From Bacilli bacterium (GTDB lineage: Bacteria; Bacillota_I; Bacilli_A; RFN20; CAG-826): DNA of 64,000 nt. The notes under the pieces are model-generated. The model was not told the DNA's origin. It worked only from the letters and a program-made list of their open reading frames with translations, and made no database searches. The stretch's first letter is position 1. The number at the start of each line of letters is the position of its first letter. Location: contig CAAFZT010000015.1 of the NCBI GenBank assembly GCA_900767605.1, positions 1 to 64,000 of the forward strand. Direction: 5' to 3'. Made by a program: the position numbers and the translations under genes. Positions 15,049 to 22,278 of the stretch are shown piece by piece.

Positions 15049-15071
15049 CCCCTCTTCGGAGGGGCTTTCTT
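15049..15071 (+). terminator. Terminator after ytpR
   Basis: CCCCTC (15049-15054), TTCG loop, GAGGGG (15059-15064), then a T-rich tail interrupted by C. Confidence 0.8.
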
Positions 15072-15165
15072 TTACATGTTGGAAAATAATTGTAAAAAGA
15101 TGAAAAAAAACAACATATTTTTCTAAAAGAAAGCCGTATAATTAAACCTGAAAGGAAAATGTGCC

Positions 15166-16173
15166 ATGAAAAACCTTAAAGATCGCGTCACGATTTATCA
15201 AGTTGCTCAAGCCGCTGGAGTTTCTCTAGCCACCGTGAGCCGCGTCATCAACAAACAGGGATCCGTCACTCCTGAAACCCGCGCCAAAGTCGAAAAAACC
15301 ATCAAAGATTTGGGCTATCGTCCTAGCGGACTCGCCCAAGCCCTTGCCACCAACCGCACCACCAATATTGGCATCGTCATCCCCAGTGCCAACTACGTTT
15401 ATATCGCCAATATGCTTTCCGGCATCACCGAAGTTGCTAGAGAGAAGAATTACATTCTAACCTTATTCTCCACCGCCCATAGCCGTGATGAAGCTTTGCA
15501 GATGATCGAAAGAGTCATCTCTTCACACGTGGATGGGGCGATTGTTTTCGATGACCAACTTGATTCCGATGACATCAAACGGATTGCTTCCTATAACGTT
15601 CCAACCGTGGTCATCGATAGCCGAATCGAAGGAGATAAAATCGGGGCCATCCGTTTCAATTACGATGTCGCTTTAAAACAAATCATCGTCGATTATTATG
15701 CCCATGGCGGCACGGAACCGATGACCTTCCTCCATGTTCATAACGCGGGCCGCTTGCTTTCCCGTTGCGAAAAGGTCTTCATCCAAACCCATGAAGAACT
15801 CGGCCGCCCCTATCACGTCGTGAACTGCGATGATTCCTATACCCATACGTATAACGACTTTAAAGAATTCTTCAAAAAGAACCCCAAGGGCTATTTCATC
15901 TGCTATCGCGACTCCATCGCCGCGGCGGTAGAAAACGCCGCCCAAGACCTAGGACTTTCTCTCCCCAACCAAGTAGAAGTGCTTTCTCTTGTCGGCACCA
16001 AATACGCTTATATCGTCCGTCCTACCCTCACCACGATGCACATCGATATGCATGAAGTGGGAAAACGCGCGATGTATATGCTCACGGATTTGCTCAACAA
16101 CGACCTTGTGGACCGCAATTCCCATTTCGATGCCTTCTTGGCTCAAGGCCAATCCACCGTCGAACGGAAATAA
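15166..16173 (+). CDS. LacI-family transcriptional regulator
   Basis: 335 aa. Residues 7-60 are the LacI helix-turn-helix (VTIYQVAQAAGVSLATVSRVIN) and hinge helix (PSGLAQALA); 63-330 is the periplasmic-binding-protein-like sensor domain. It is monocistronic and not next to a sugar operon, so the effector is unknown; a CcpA-like global role is possible but nothing in the sequence proves it. Upstream are TATAAT at about 15136-15141 and an ATGTTG/CAACAT inverted pair (about 15076-15116) that could be an autoregulatory site. Ribosome site AAAGGAAA. Confidence 0.88.
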   Translation: MKNLKDRVTIYQVAQAAGVSLATVSRVINKQGSVTPETRAKVEKTIKDLGYRPSGLAQALATNRTTNIGIVIPSANYVYIANMLSGITEVAREKNYILTLFSTAHSRDEALQMIERVISSHVDGAIVFDDQLDSDDIKRIASYNVPTVVIDSRIEGDKIGAIRFNYDVALKQIIVDYYAHGGTEPMTFLHVHNAGRLLSRCEKVFIQTHEELGRPYHVVNCDDSYTHTYNDFKEFFKKNPKGYFICYRDSIAAAVENAAQDLGLSLPNQVEVLSLVGTKYAYIVRPTLTTMHIDMHEVGKRAMYMLTDLLNNDLVDRNSHFDAFLAQGQSTVERK

Positions 16174-16190
16174 CCTTCCTTCAAGACTTT

Positions 16191-16211
16191 GCCGCCCCTC
16201 GGGGCGGCTTT
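16191..16211 (+). terminator. Terminator of the LacI-family gene
   Basis: GCCGCCC (16191-16197), loop CTCG, GGGCGGC (16202-16208), followed by TTTTC. Confidence 0.85.
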
Positions 16212-16266
16212 TCATTAAGAAAAGGGAACAAGAAAACCCTTGGGAAACGGGGGTTTACTCCCCTTT

Positions 16267-16293
16267 TTAGCACTTAGGCAAAATAATTGCTAA
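16267..16293. promoter_or_regulatory. CIRCE-like element 1 (HrcA operator)
   Basis: TTAGCACTT-N9-AATTGCTAA, compared with the CIRCE consensus TTAGCACTC-N9-GAGTGCTAA: left arm 8/9, right arm 7/9. It lies upstream of the -35 of groESL. Confidence 0.8.
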
Positions 16294-16296
16294 ATA

Positions 16297-16323
16297 TTGG
16301 CACTCAAATATTGACACTGCTAA
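16297..16323. promoter_or_regulatory. CIRCE-like element 2 (HrcA operator)
   Basis: TTGGCACTC-N9-CACTGCTAA: left arm 8/9, right arm 7/9 to consensus. It starts exactly 30 bp after element 1 and overlaps the -35 box, so HrcA bound here would block RNA polymerase. Confidence 0.8.
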
Positions 16324-16338
16324 AAATTCGCCTACAAT
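16311..16338 (+). promoter_or_regulatory. groESL promoter
   Basis: Perfect TTGACA (16311-16316), 16-nt spacer, TACAAT (16333-16338). The -35 lies inside CIRCE element 2. Confidence 0.85.
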
Positions 16339-16372
16339 ACAAATCGCAACCGAAAAAAAGGAGATGCAAAAA

Positions 16373-16651
16373 ATGATTCGTCCATTAAATGAATATGTTC
16401 TTCTCGAGAAGCTTCCTTCCGAGAAAAAAGTCGGCTCGATCGTCTTAACGAGCGAGAAAAAAGTTGGCAATGTCGCCACGGTGATTGCCGTAGGAGAAGG
16501 CGCCAAAGATAAAGACGGAAAGAGAACTCCGATTGCCCTCAAAGTCGGAGAAAAAGTCGTCTACCGCGAATATGCCGGCACGGATTATGAAGAAAATGAC
16601 CGCAAATTCCTTCTCATTAAAGAAGAAGATGTTCTTGCGGTAATTGAATAA
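16373..16651 (+). CDS. groES: Co-chaperonin GroES
   Basis: 92 aa from ATG 16373 (MIRPLNEYVLLEK). The ATG at 16364 touches the AAAGGAG ribosome site with no spacing, whereas 16373 has 9 nt, so the later start is chosen. Full-length GroES fold: N-terminal strand RPLNEYVLLE, a mobile-loop region around KKVGSIVLTSEKKVG, and the C-terminal ILLIKEED-type strand (FLLIKEEDVLAVIE). It forms the heptameric cap on GroEL. It is transcribed with groEL from the twin-CIRCE promoter, so heat and HrcA control is expected. Confidence 0.95.
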   Translation: MIRPLNEYVLLEKLPSEKKVGSIVLTSEKKVGNVATVIAVGEGAKDKDGKRTPIALKVGEKVVYREYAGTDYEENDRKFLLIKEEDVLAVIE

Positions 16652-16680
16652 AATCTTTGAAAAGAAAGGAAATAACAAAT

Positions 16681-18297
16681 ATGGCAAAAGAAATTAAATG
16701 GGGCAAATCCGCCCGCGATGAGATGCTAGAAGGCGTGGATACGCTTGCCAACACCGTCAAATTGACCATTGGACCAAAAGGACGCAACGTCGTCCTCGAT
16801 AAAGGATATGGTTCTCCCCTTATCACGAATGATGGGGTGACGATTGCCCGCGAAATCGAACTCAAGAACAACTTCCAAAATATGGGCGCGAAGCTCGTTT
16901 ATGAAGTTGCGAATAAAACCAACGATGCTGCCGGGGATGGCACGACCACGGCAACCCTTCTTGCCCAGGAAATGATCCACCGTGGCATTAACGCCGTGGA
17001 AAAAGGCGCGAATCCCGTCTTCGTCCGCCAAGGCATGGAAAAAGCCGGCAAGGCGGTCGCGGAAGAATTGCTTAAAATCTCTCGTCCTATCGATACCAAC
17101 GCGGATATTGAATCCGTTGCCACGATTTCTAGCGGCGATGCCCAAATCGGCAAATTAATCGCCGAAGCCATGGGCAAAGTCGGCAAAACCGGCGTTATCT
17201 CCGTCGATGACTCCAAGGGCGTGGACGATGAACTCGCCGTGACACAAGGACTAGAATTCGATAAGGGTTATATCTCTCCTTATATGGTCTCTGACCGCGA
17301 GAAGATGGTCGCGGAAATGGAAGATGCTTTGGTCCTTGTTACCGATCAAAAAGTTTCGGATATCAATACGATTCTCCCCGTTCTCCAGGCGGTTGTAGAT
17401 TCGCATAAGCCGTTACTCATCATTGCCGATGACCTCGACGCGGATGTTACTTCTACGATTGTGGTCAATAAGCTTCGCGGCACCTTCAACGTCGTTGCGG
17501 TCAAAGCTCCGGAATTTGGAGACGCCCAGAAAGCGGCTTTGGAAGATATCGCCATCACCACGGGTGCTAAATTCATCTCCAAAGATCTTGGCATGCAGTT
17601 AAAAGACGTTACCATCGATGACCTTGGCAAAGTCCGTAAGGCCACGATCCGTAAGGATAAGACCACTCTTGTGGGCGGAGAAGGCGACAAGAATAAAATC
17701 GCTGCCCGCGTCCAAGAACTTCAAAAACAATACGATGCTTCTAATAGCGAATACGACAAGAAGAACCTTGCCAAACGCATCGCTAAACTTGGCGATGGGG
17801 TTGCTGTCTTGAAAGTCGGCGCCCTCACCGAAGCCGAGCTTAAAGAGAAGAAACTCCGCATCGAAGACGCGCTTAACGCCACAAAAGCTGCCGTTAGCGA
17901 AGGGATTGTAGTCGGTGGAGGCGCGGCCTTAACTGAGGTCTACAAGACCTTAAAGCCGAGCCTAAAGGTGGAAAACCACGATATCCAGATGGGAATCAAC
18001 GCGGTTTTGGAAAGCCTTTATGCCCCGCTTCGCCAGATTGCCCTCAACGCGGGTTATGAACCCGATGAAATCGAAGAAATCCAAGAGAAATCGAAGAAAG
18101 ACATCGGTTTCAACGCGAAAGATGGCACCTGGGTCAATATGTTTGAAAATGGCATCGTGGATCCGACCAAGGTCACTCGCTCGGCGATTCTTAATGCCTC
18201 CTCCATTGCTTCTTTGTTCGTGACGACCGAAGCCGCCGTCAGCGAAATCAAAGAGGAAAAACCTGCCCCGGCTATGCCTTCCGGTGACATGTATTGA
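16681..18297 (+). CDS. groEL: Chaperonin GroEL
   Basis: 538 aa from ATG 16681 (MAKEIKWG); an in-frame ATG at 16657 would add eight unlikely residues. ATP-binding motif GPKGRNVVLD and catalytic region AGDGTTTATLLAQ are intact, as is the C-terminal nucleotide motif GGGAALTEV. It folds proteins in the cytoplasm as a double heptamer with GroES. The C-terminus ends PAMPSGDMY and lacks the usual Gly-Gly-Met tail, as in several Mollicutes-related lineages. Ribosome site AAAGGAAA; 29 nt after groES. Confidence 0.97.
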   Translation: MAKEIKWGKSARDEMLEGVDTLANTVKLTIGPKGRNVVLDKGYGSPLITNDGVTIAREIELKNNFQNMGAKLVYEVANKTNDAAGDGTTTATLLAQEMIHRGINAVEKGANPVFVRQGMEKAGKAVAEELLKISRPIDTNADIESVATISSGDAQIGKLIAEAMGKVGKTGVISVDDSKGVDDELAVTQGLEFDKGYISPYMVSDREKMVAEMEDALVLVTDQKVSDINTILPVLQAVVDSHKPLLIIADDLDADVTSTIVVNKLRGTFNVVAVKAPEFGDAQKAALEDIAITTGAKFISKDLGMQLKDVTIDDLGKVRKATIRKDKTTLVGGEGDKNKIAARVQELQKQYDASNSEYDKKNLAKRIAKLGDGVAVLKVGALTEAELKEKKLRIEDALNATKAAVSEGIVVGGGAALTEVYKTLKPSLKVENHDIQMGINAVLESLYAPLRQIALNAGYEPDEIEEIQEKSKKDIGFNAKDGTWVNMFENGIVDPTKVTRSAILNASSIASLFVTTEAAVSEIKEEKPAPAMPSGDMY

Positions 18298-18317
18298 TCG
18301 CTAGGCAAAAAACCAAT

Positions 18318-18351
18318 AAAACGCAGTTCCAGAAATGGGGCTGCGTTTTCC
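18318..18351 (+). terminator. Terminator of groESL
   Basis: AAAACGCAG (18318-18326) / CTGCGTTTT (18341-18349), 14-nt loop. The T-run is the end of the stem plus C-rich sequence, so termination may be incomplete. Confidence 0.65.
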
Positions 18352-18359
18352 GTTTTCGG

Positions 18360-18446
18360 AAAAGCGCAATCATCAAAAGTGGCAAAAACCGAAAAAAGCG
18401 CAATCATCAAAATGGCTAAAAACATGGAAAAGCGCAATCATCAAAA
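18360..18446. repeat. Three direct repeats with an exact 34-nt period
   Basis: A 19-nt core AAAAGCGCAATCATCAAAA is identical at 18360-18378, 18394-18412 and 18428-18446. The 15 nt between cores are similar but not identical (TGGC-AAAAAC in both). It lies between the groEL terminator and tyrS, with no ORF. Too few copies, and no cas genes, for a CRISPR array. Confidence 0.8.
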
Positions 18447-18561
18447 CATGGATGCCGATACCATCGAATGTTTTTTCATGGCTAGGTTTTCTCCTGCATT
18501 TGACCGAAAACCATCCCATTTCTATGGCATTTTTCTTTGAAACGGGTAGAATGGCAAGGCT

Positions 18562-19812
18562 ATGGAAAACTTTTTTGATGAACTTACCTACCGCGGACTC
18601 ATTGAGCAGTGCTCTAGTGAAGAGAATGTCCGCGAATTATTGAAGACGAAACAGACGATTTATTGTGGTTTTGACCCCTCCGCAGGATCGATGCACCTTG
18701 GCAATTACGTCATGATTTCTCTTCTGAAACGCTTCCAACGCGCTGGGCATAAAGTCGTGGCCCTCGTGGGAGGGGCTACCGGCATGATTGGCGATCCTAG
18801 TGGCAAAAGCAAAGAAAGAAACCTTCAAACCAAGGAAACCCTAGAAGCCAACACCGCCTCGATTAAAGCCCAACTCGAACGTTATATCGATCTTTCGGAT
18901 CCTGAAAAGGGCGAACTCGTGTCTAATTATGATTGGCTTGCTCCTCTTTCGACGATTGATTTCCTTCGCGACTATGGAAAGTATTTCTCCATCAACTACA
19001 TGCTTTCAAAAGAAATCGTGAAATCGCGTCTAGAAGCTGGCATTTCCTTCACGGAATTTGCTTATCAAATCCTCCAATCCATCGACTTTTATCACCTCCA
19101 TCACGAAAAGGGCGTCACCATGCAAATTGGGGGAAATGACCAATGGGGCAATTTGACCTCTGGCTTGGAACTCATCCGCAAGATCGATGGGGAAAACGAA
19201 AAAGCCGAATGCTTAACCGCCCGTTTGATCCTTCGCAGCGATGGCAAAAAGTTTGGTAAATCGGAAAAAGGCGCGCTCTTCCTGGACCCCAATCTCACTT
19301 CTCCCTACACGATGTATCAATATTTTATGAACGTCACCGACGAAGATGCGATTCGCTTCCTCAAAGTTTTCTCGTTCCTCGAACCCGAACAAATCGAAGA
19401 AGTGGCCAGAGAGCATTTCGCGGCCCCCGGAGCCCGTATTGGCCAAAAGAAAGTTGCTTTTGAAGTCACCAAGGACATCTATGGATTAGAAGCCGCCGAA
19501 GAAGCGGTCTCCATGACGGAAGCCCTTTTTAAAGGAGAAGTCGCTTCCTTGAAAGAAAAAGAAATCGAAGAACTTTTCGGTAGTTTAAGCAAGCCGGTAG
19601 AAGGAGAGATGATGTTAGAAGACCTTCTCATCACCTTGGGCGCGGCTACCTCTAAACGCGAAGCACGTACCTTCATCACGGGCAATAGCGTTCTTCTCAA
19701 TGGCAAAAAAGTAACCGACCCCAAAATGGTTCTTTCTCAAAAAGACGCGATGTATGGAAAATACCTTCTGGTTCGTCGTGGAAAAAAGAACTATTACTTG
19801 GGAGTTTTCTAA
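18562..19812 (+). CDS. tyrS: Tyrosyl-tRNA synthetase
   Basis: 416 aa class I synthetase. HIGH-type motif MHLGNYV (about 44-50), substrate residues in GGNDQWGN, KMSKS-type motif KKFGKSE (about 229-235), C-terminal S4 RNA-binding domain (about 350-410). It charges tRNA-Tyr in the cytoplasm. No T-box lies in the 115 nt after the repeats. There is no ribosome site; TAGAAT at 18547-18552 ends 9 nt before the ATG, so the mRNA may be leaderless. Confidence 0.96.
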   Translation: MENFFDELTYRGLIEQCSSEENVRELLKTKQTIYCGFDPSAGSMHLGNYVMISLLKRFQRAGHKVVALVGGATGMIGDPSGKSKERNLQTKETLEANTASIKAQLERYIDLSDPEKGELVSNYDWLAPLSTIDFLRDYGKYFSINYMLSKEIVKSRLEAGISFTEFAYQILQSIDFYHLHHEKGVTMQIGGNDQWGNLTSGLELIRKIDGENEKAECLTARLILRSDGKKFGKSEKGALFLDPNLTSPYTMYQYFMNVTDEDAIRFLKVFSFLEPEQIEEVAREHFAAPGARIGQKKVAFEVTKDIYGLEAAEEAVSMTEALFKGEVASLKEKEIEELFGSLSKPVEGEMMLEDLLITLGAATSKREARTFITGNSVLLNGKKVTDPKMVLSQKDAMYGKYLLVRRGKKNYYLGVF

Positions 19813-19831
19813 TCCGATTCCCCCTTGCTTT

Positions 19832-19854
19832 AAGGGCCTTCGGGCCCTTTTTTT
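19832..19854 (+). terminator. Terminator of tyrS
   Basis: AAGGGCC (19832-19838), TTCG loop, GGCCCTT (19843-19849), T-run to 19854. Confidence 0.9.
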
Positions 19855-20059
19855 GTTGGTTTTATCCGCGTTTTTAAAACCATACTTTTTCACGTCTTTT
19901 GAGAAGTGCTAAAAAAGTGCTTAATTTTGAACAAAATCAAAAATGCGTTGTTTATGCCAACAATTTGGCTTAAAAGTAAGAGGAAAGTGAAAATATTTAT
20001 AAAAGTATGTTGAATTTCCCTTCTTTACTTTTTAGATTCAATCCCTATACTTTATGGAC

Positions 20060-20743
20060 ATGACCAAGTATAAAGTTGACGCGGTGGAAAACCATGTCGG
20101 CTCTGGGATAAGCATCGCTAGAGCCTTACGCATATCGGACTATATCGTACGCGTTTTTCCCTCCAGCAGATCCTTTTTGGCTTCCTTTGAATCGGATCCC
20201 CCCGATCTTGTCATTCTCGATTTGAATATGCGCGACATTTCCGGAATCGATGTGTTGCGCACGATCCGTATGTCCAAAGGAGATAAACGCGATACCCGTG
20301 TTCTTTGCGTGGGCAAAGGCGTATCGACGAGACAAAAATGCGATGTTTATAATGCCGGAGGGGACGGTTTTATGGAATCCCCCTTCGATATCGAAGAATT
20401 CACCGCGATGGTTCGTGCTCAGATGCGGCGCGTTGCCAAAAGGAAAGAAATTATCCATTACGGCCCGTTTACCTTGGATAAGGTGGAACACGAAGCCAAA
20501 AAGAACGGGATGCTTGTCCCCCTCACCAACTGCGAATTTTTAATTTTCCAAGCTTTGATGGAAGGGCAGGGGAAAACGGTGAGCCGTGACACCCTTTACG
20601 AAGCTTTTGGCGATCCCAAAAAGCCCTTTGACCCGAAATCTAAAGCCCTGGATATGCACATCAAATCCCTCCGGTTGAAATTGGGGGATGGGGATACCCA
20701 TATCCGCAACGTCTATGGTGGCGGATATAAACTGCTGGATTAG
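20060..20743 (+). CDS. OmpR-family response regulator with atypical receiver
   Basis: 227 aa from ATG 20060. The receiver domain (1-118) keeps the phosphorylatable Asp (D54, ILDLNM) but has E10-N11 in place of the acidic pair, and S107 (MESPF) where the conserved Lys belongs; the Thr/Ser switch position is also changed (CVGKG). The C-terminal OmpR/PhoB winged helix (130-227) is typical, with the KALDMHIKSLRLKL recognition helix and the GGGYKL end. It probably binds DNA without standard phosphorylation. No sensor kinase gene is near. TTTACT-16-TATACT (20024-20051) ends 8 nt before this ATG and there is no ribosome site, so it looks leaderless; ATG 20054 would lie too close to the -10. Confidence 0.85.
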   Translation: MTKYKVDAVENHVGSGISIARALRISDYIVRVFPSSRSFLASFESDPPDLVILDLNMRDISGIDVLRTIRMSKGDKRDTRVLCVGKGVSTRQKCDVYNAGGDGFMESPFDIEEFTAMVRAQMRRVAKRKEIIHYGPFTLDKVEHEAKKNGMLVPLTNCEFLIFQALMEGQGKTVSRDTLYEAFGDPKKPFDPKSKALDMHIKSLRLKLGDGDTHIRNVYGGGYKLLD

Positions 20744-20751
20744 GAGAATTT

Positions 20752-21219
20752 ATGGACATCCACGTACTAGAAAATCGCGACATTGTGCGAGTTATGCCTC
20801 TAATTGAGGATGAGTGGAAGGAAATTCGTTCCCTTCGTTTGAGTTTAGTCGCAGACCCCACAAAACGGTTTGACCCTTTGTCTTTAAAAGCCTATATCGC
20901 CGAATCCAACCACCTTTGCTATGCCGTAGAACTCGGCGGAGAGATGGTTGCTTTTTGCCTTGCGGAGATTCTTCTCCCCCCTAACACCAAATTATTCGGG
21001 ATGAAGAAGACCTTGGTTATCCGCGATTTGTACGTGACCCCCGAACACCGCCGCCACAAAATCGGAGAAGCGCTTGTCCGTTCCCTTTTAGTCAAAGCCG
21101 ACGAAGCTGGATGCTTGGATTTGCATTTAGATTTACGAAAAGAAAACAAAGGGGCCATTGCTTTTGCAGAAGCCCTTGGCCTTGTCCCCTTATCCTTCCA
21201 ATACGGGATGGAAATCTAG
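20752..21219 (+). CDS. GNAT-family acetyltransferase
   Basis: 155 aa. Acetyl-CoA-binding motif VTPEHRRHKIGEAL (R/QxxGxG/A type) sits at about 97-110 after the strand VIRDLYV, and the C-terminal NKGAIAFAEALGLVPL is the usual GNAT helix-strand end. It transfers an acetyl group from acetyl-CoA to an unknown amine or N-terminus. Ribosome site AGGAGA; it starts 8 nt after the response regulator stop, so the two are likely co-transcribed. Convergent with rpsD. Confidence 0.85.
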   Translation: MDIHVLENRDIVRVMPLIEDEWKEIRSLRLSLVADPTKRFDPLSLKAYIAESNHLCYAVELGGEMVAFCLAEILLPPNTKLFGMKKTLVIRDLYVTPEHRRHKIGEALVRSLLVKADEAGCLDLHLDLRKENKGAIAFAEALGLVPLSFQYGMEI

Positions 21220-21252
21220 ATTTCATCGATTATTTTTGGGAAGCACCATAAG

Positions 21253-21280
21253 AAAACCCCTTCTTTGCGAAGGGGTTTTT
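21253..21280. terminator. Bidirectional terminator between the GNAT gene and rpsD
   Basis: AAAACCCCTTC (21253-21263), loop TTTGC, GAAGGGGTTTT (21269-21279). A-run on one side and T-run on the other serve both strands. Confidence 0.9.
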
Positions 21281-21300
21281 GAATGCTTGGGAACCGAAGA

Positions 21301-21909
21301 TTATAACTTGCGGTTGTAGTATTCGATGATTTGGGATTCTTGGATTTCGGAGGGAAGCTCGTTGCGTTCGGGCTTGCGGGCGAAGGTTCCTTGGATCTTT
21401 TCGGCGTCAACGGTGACGAAGGCGGCCGGGGTCAATTTGGCATCGATGCATTCCTTGACGACCTTAAGCGGGGAGTCTCCCTTGAAGGAGATGACGTCGT
21501 TGACGGAGCAGAGGTAGGACGGGATGTCGACTTTCTTGCCGTTCACAAGGACGTGACCGTGGTTGACGAGCTGACGGGCAGCGGCGCGGGTGCGGGCAAA
21601 TCCCATGCGATAGACGAGGTTGTCCAAACGGGATTCGAGAAGGCGGAAGAAGGCAAGTCCGGTGACTTCGTCTTTCGAAGCTTTCGCAATCTTGAATAAA
21701 CGTTGGAATTGACGTTCGTTCACACCGTAGAAGGTGCGGAGTTTTTGCTTTTCGAGCAATTGCTGTCCGTATTCGGACGGTTTACGTTTGCGGTCTTGAC
21801 CGTGTTGGCCAGGTCCATAGGCCCTCTTCTTCAATTCGTCGCCGGTTTCGAGGGTGGAGAAACCAAGGTGACGGCTCTTTTTCCAAGAGCTTCCAGTGTA
21901 TCTAGACAT
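21301..21909 (-). CDS. rpsD: 30S ribosomal protein S4
   Basis: 202 aa. Starts MSRYTGSSWKKSRHLGF and contains the S4 RNA-binding motif (SRLDNLVYRMGFARTRAAARQLVNHGHVLVNGKK, about 91-124). It nucleates assembly of the 30S subunit by binding the 16S 5' domain. Ribosome site AAAGGAG precedes the ATG; another ATG lies between but is out of frame. Monocistronic, with a long leader that suggests autoregulation by S4, as in B. subtilis. Confidence 0.97.
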   Translation of the reverse strand: MSRYTGSSWKKSRHLGFSTLETGDELKKRAYGPGQHGQDRKRKPSEYGQQLLEKQKLRTFYGVNERQFQRLFKIAKASKDEVTGLAFFRLLESRLDNLVYRMGFARTRAAARQLVNHGHVLVNGKKVDIPSYLCSVNDVISFKGDSPLKVVKECIDAKLTPAAFVTVDAEKIQGTFARKPERNELPSEIQESQIIEYYNRKL

Positions 21910-22056
21910 GTTTCATGTCTCCTTTCTTTGCACAAGAAGGAGTGCCTCTCCCATCTTCCCGGGTGTCGGAATTCTTTTCGGCCGCGTAGCTAGGGCTTAC
22001 TTATTCTTCTCTCCGACGTCAGGCGGAAGCGTAGGGGCATGCTGCAATCTTACGCA
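21910..22056 (-). promoter_or_regulatory. rpsD leader RNA, probable S4 autoregulatory region
   Basis: About 147 nt of GC-rich, structured untranslated sequence between the mapped promoter and rpsD. S4-binding leaders are known for Firmicutes rpsD. I did not fold it; covariance search would be decisive. Confidence 0.5.
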
Positions 22057-22062
22057 GGTGTG

Positions 22063-22091
22063 ATTTTAGAGAAAATCGATGCAAAATGCAA
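22063..22091 (-). promoter_or_regulatory. rpsD promoter
   Basis: On the minus strand TTGCAT (22086-22091), 17-nt spacer, TAAAAT (22063-22068). The interval 22092-22265 on the plus strand shows no gene. Confidence 0.65.
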
Positions 22092-22278
22092 TGAAATCTT
22101 TCGATTTATAGCTCAAGAAGAAATGATGGCTTTATCAGAGACCTTTTGTCGCAAGATTTCATTGTAAATATAAGGGGCGTCGATATCCAATCCGTGGGGG
22201 ACAGGTAGGAATTCGGAAGCAAAAAATCCTTCTTTACCCCCCTCCTTCTACGCGTACATGCGTGTTAAAATAAAACCT

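Noticed and set aside
18360..18446. Short CRISPR array
   Set aside because: Only three repeats, 15-nt spacers that resemble each other, and no cas gene. Called a tandem repeat instead.
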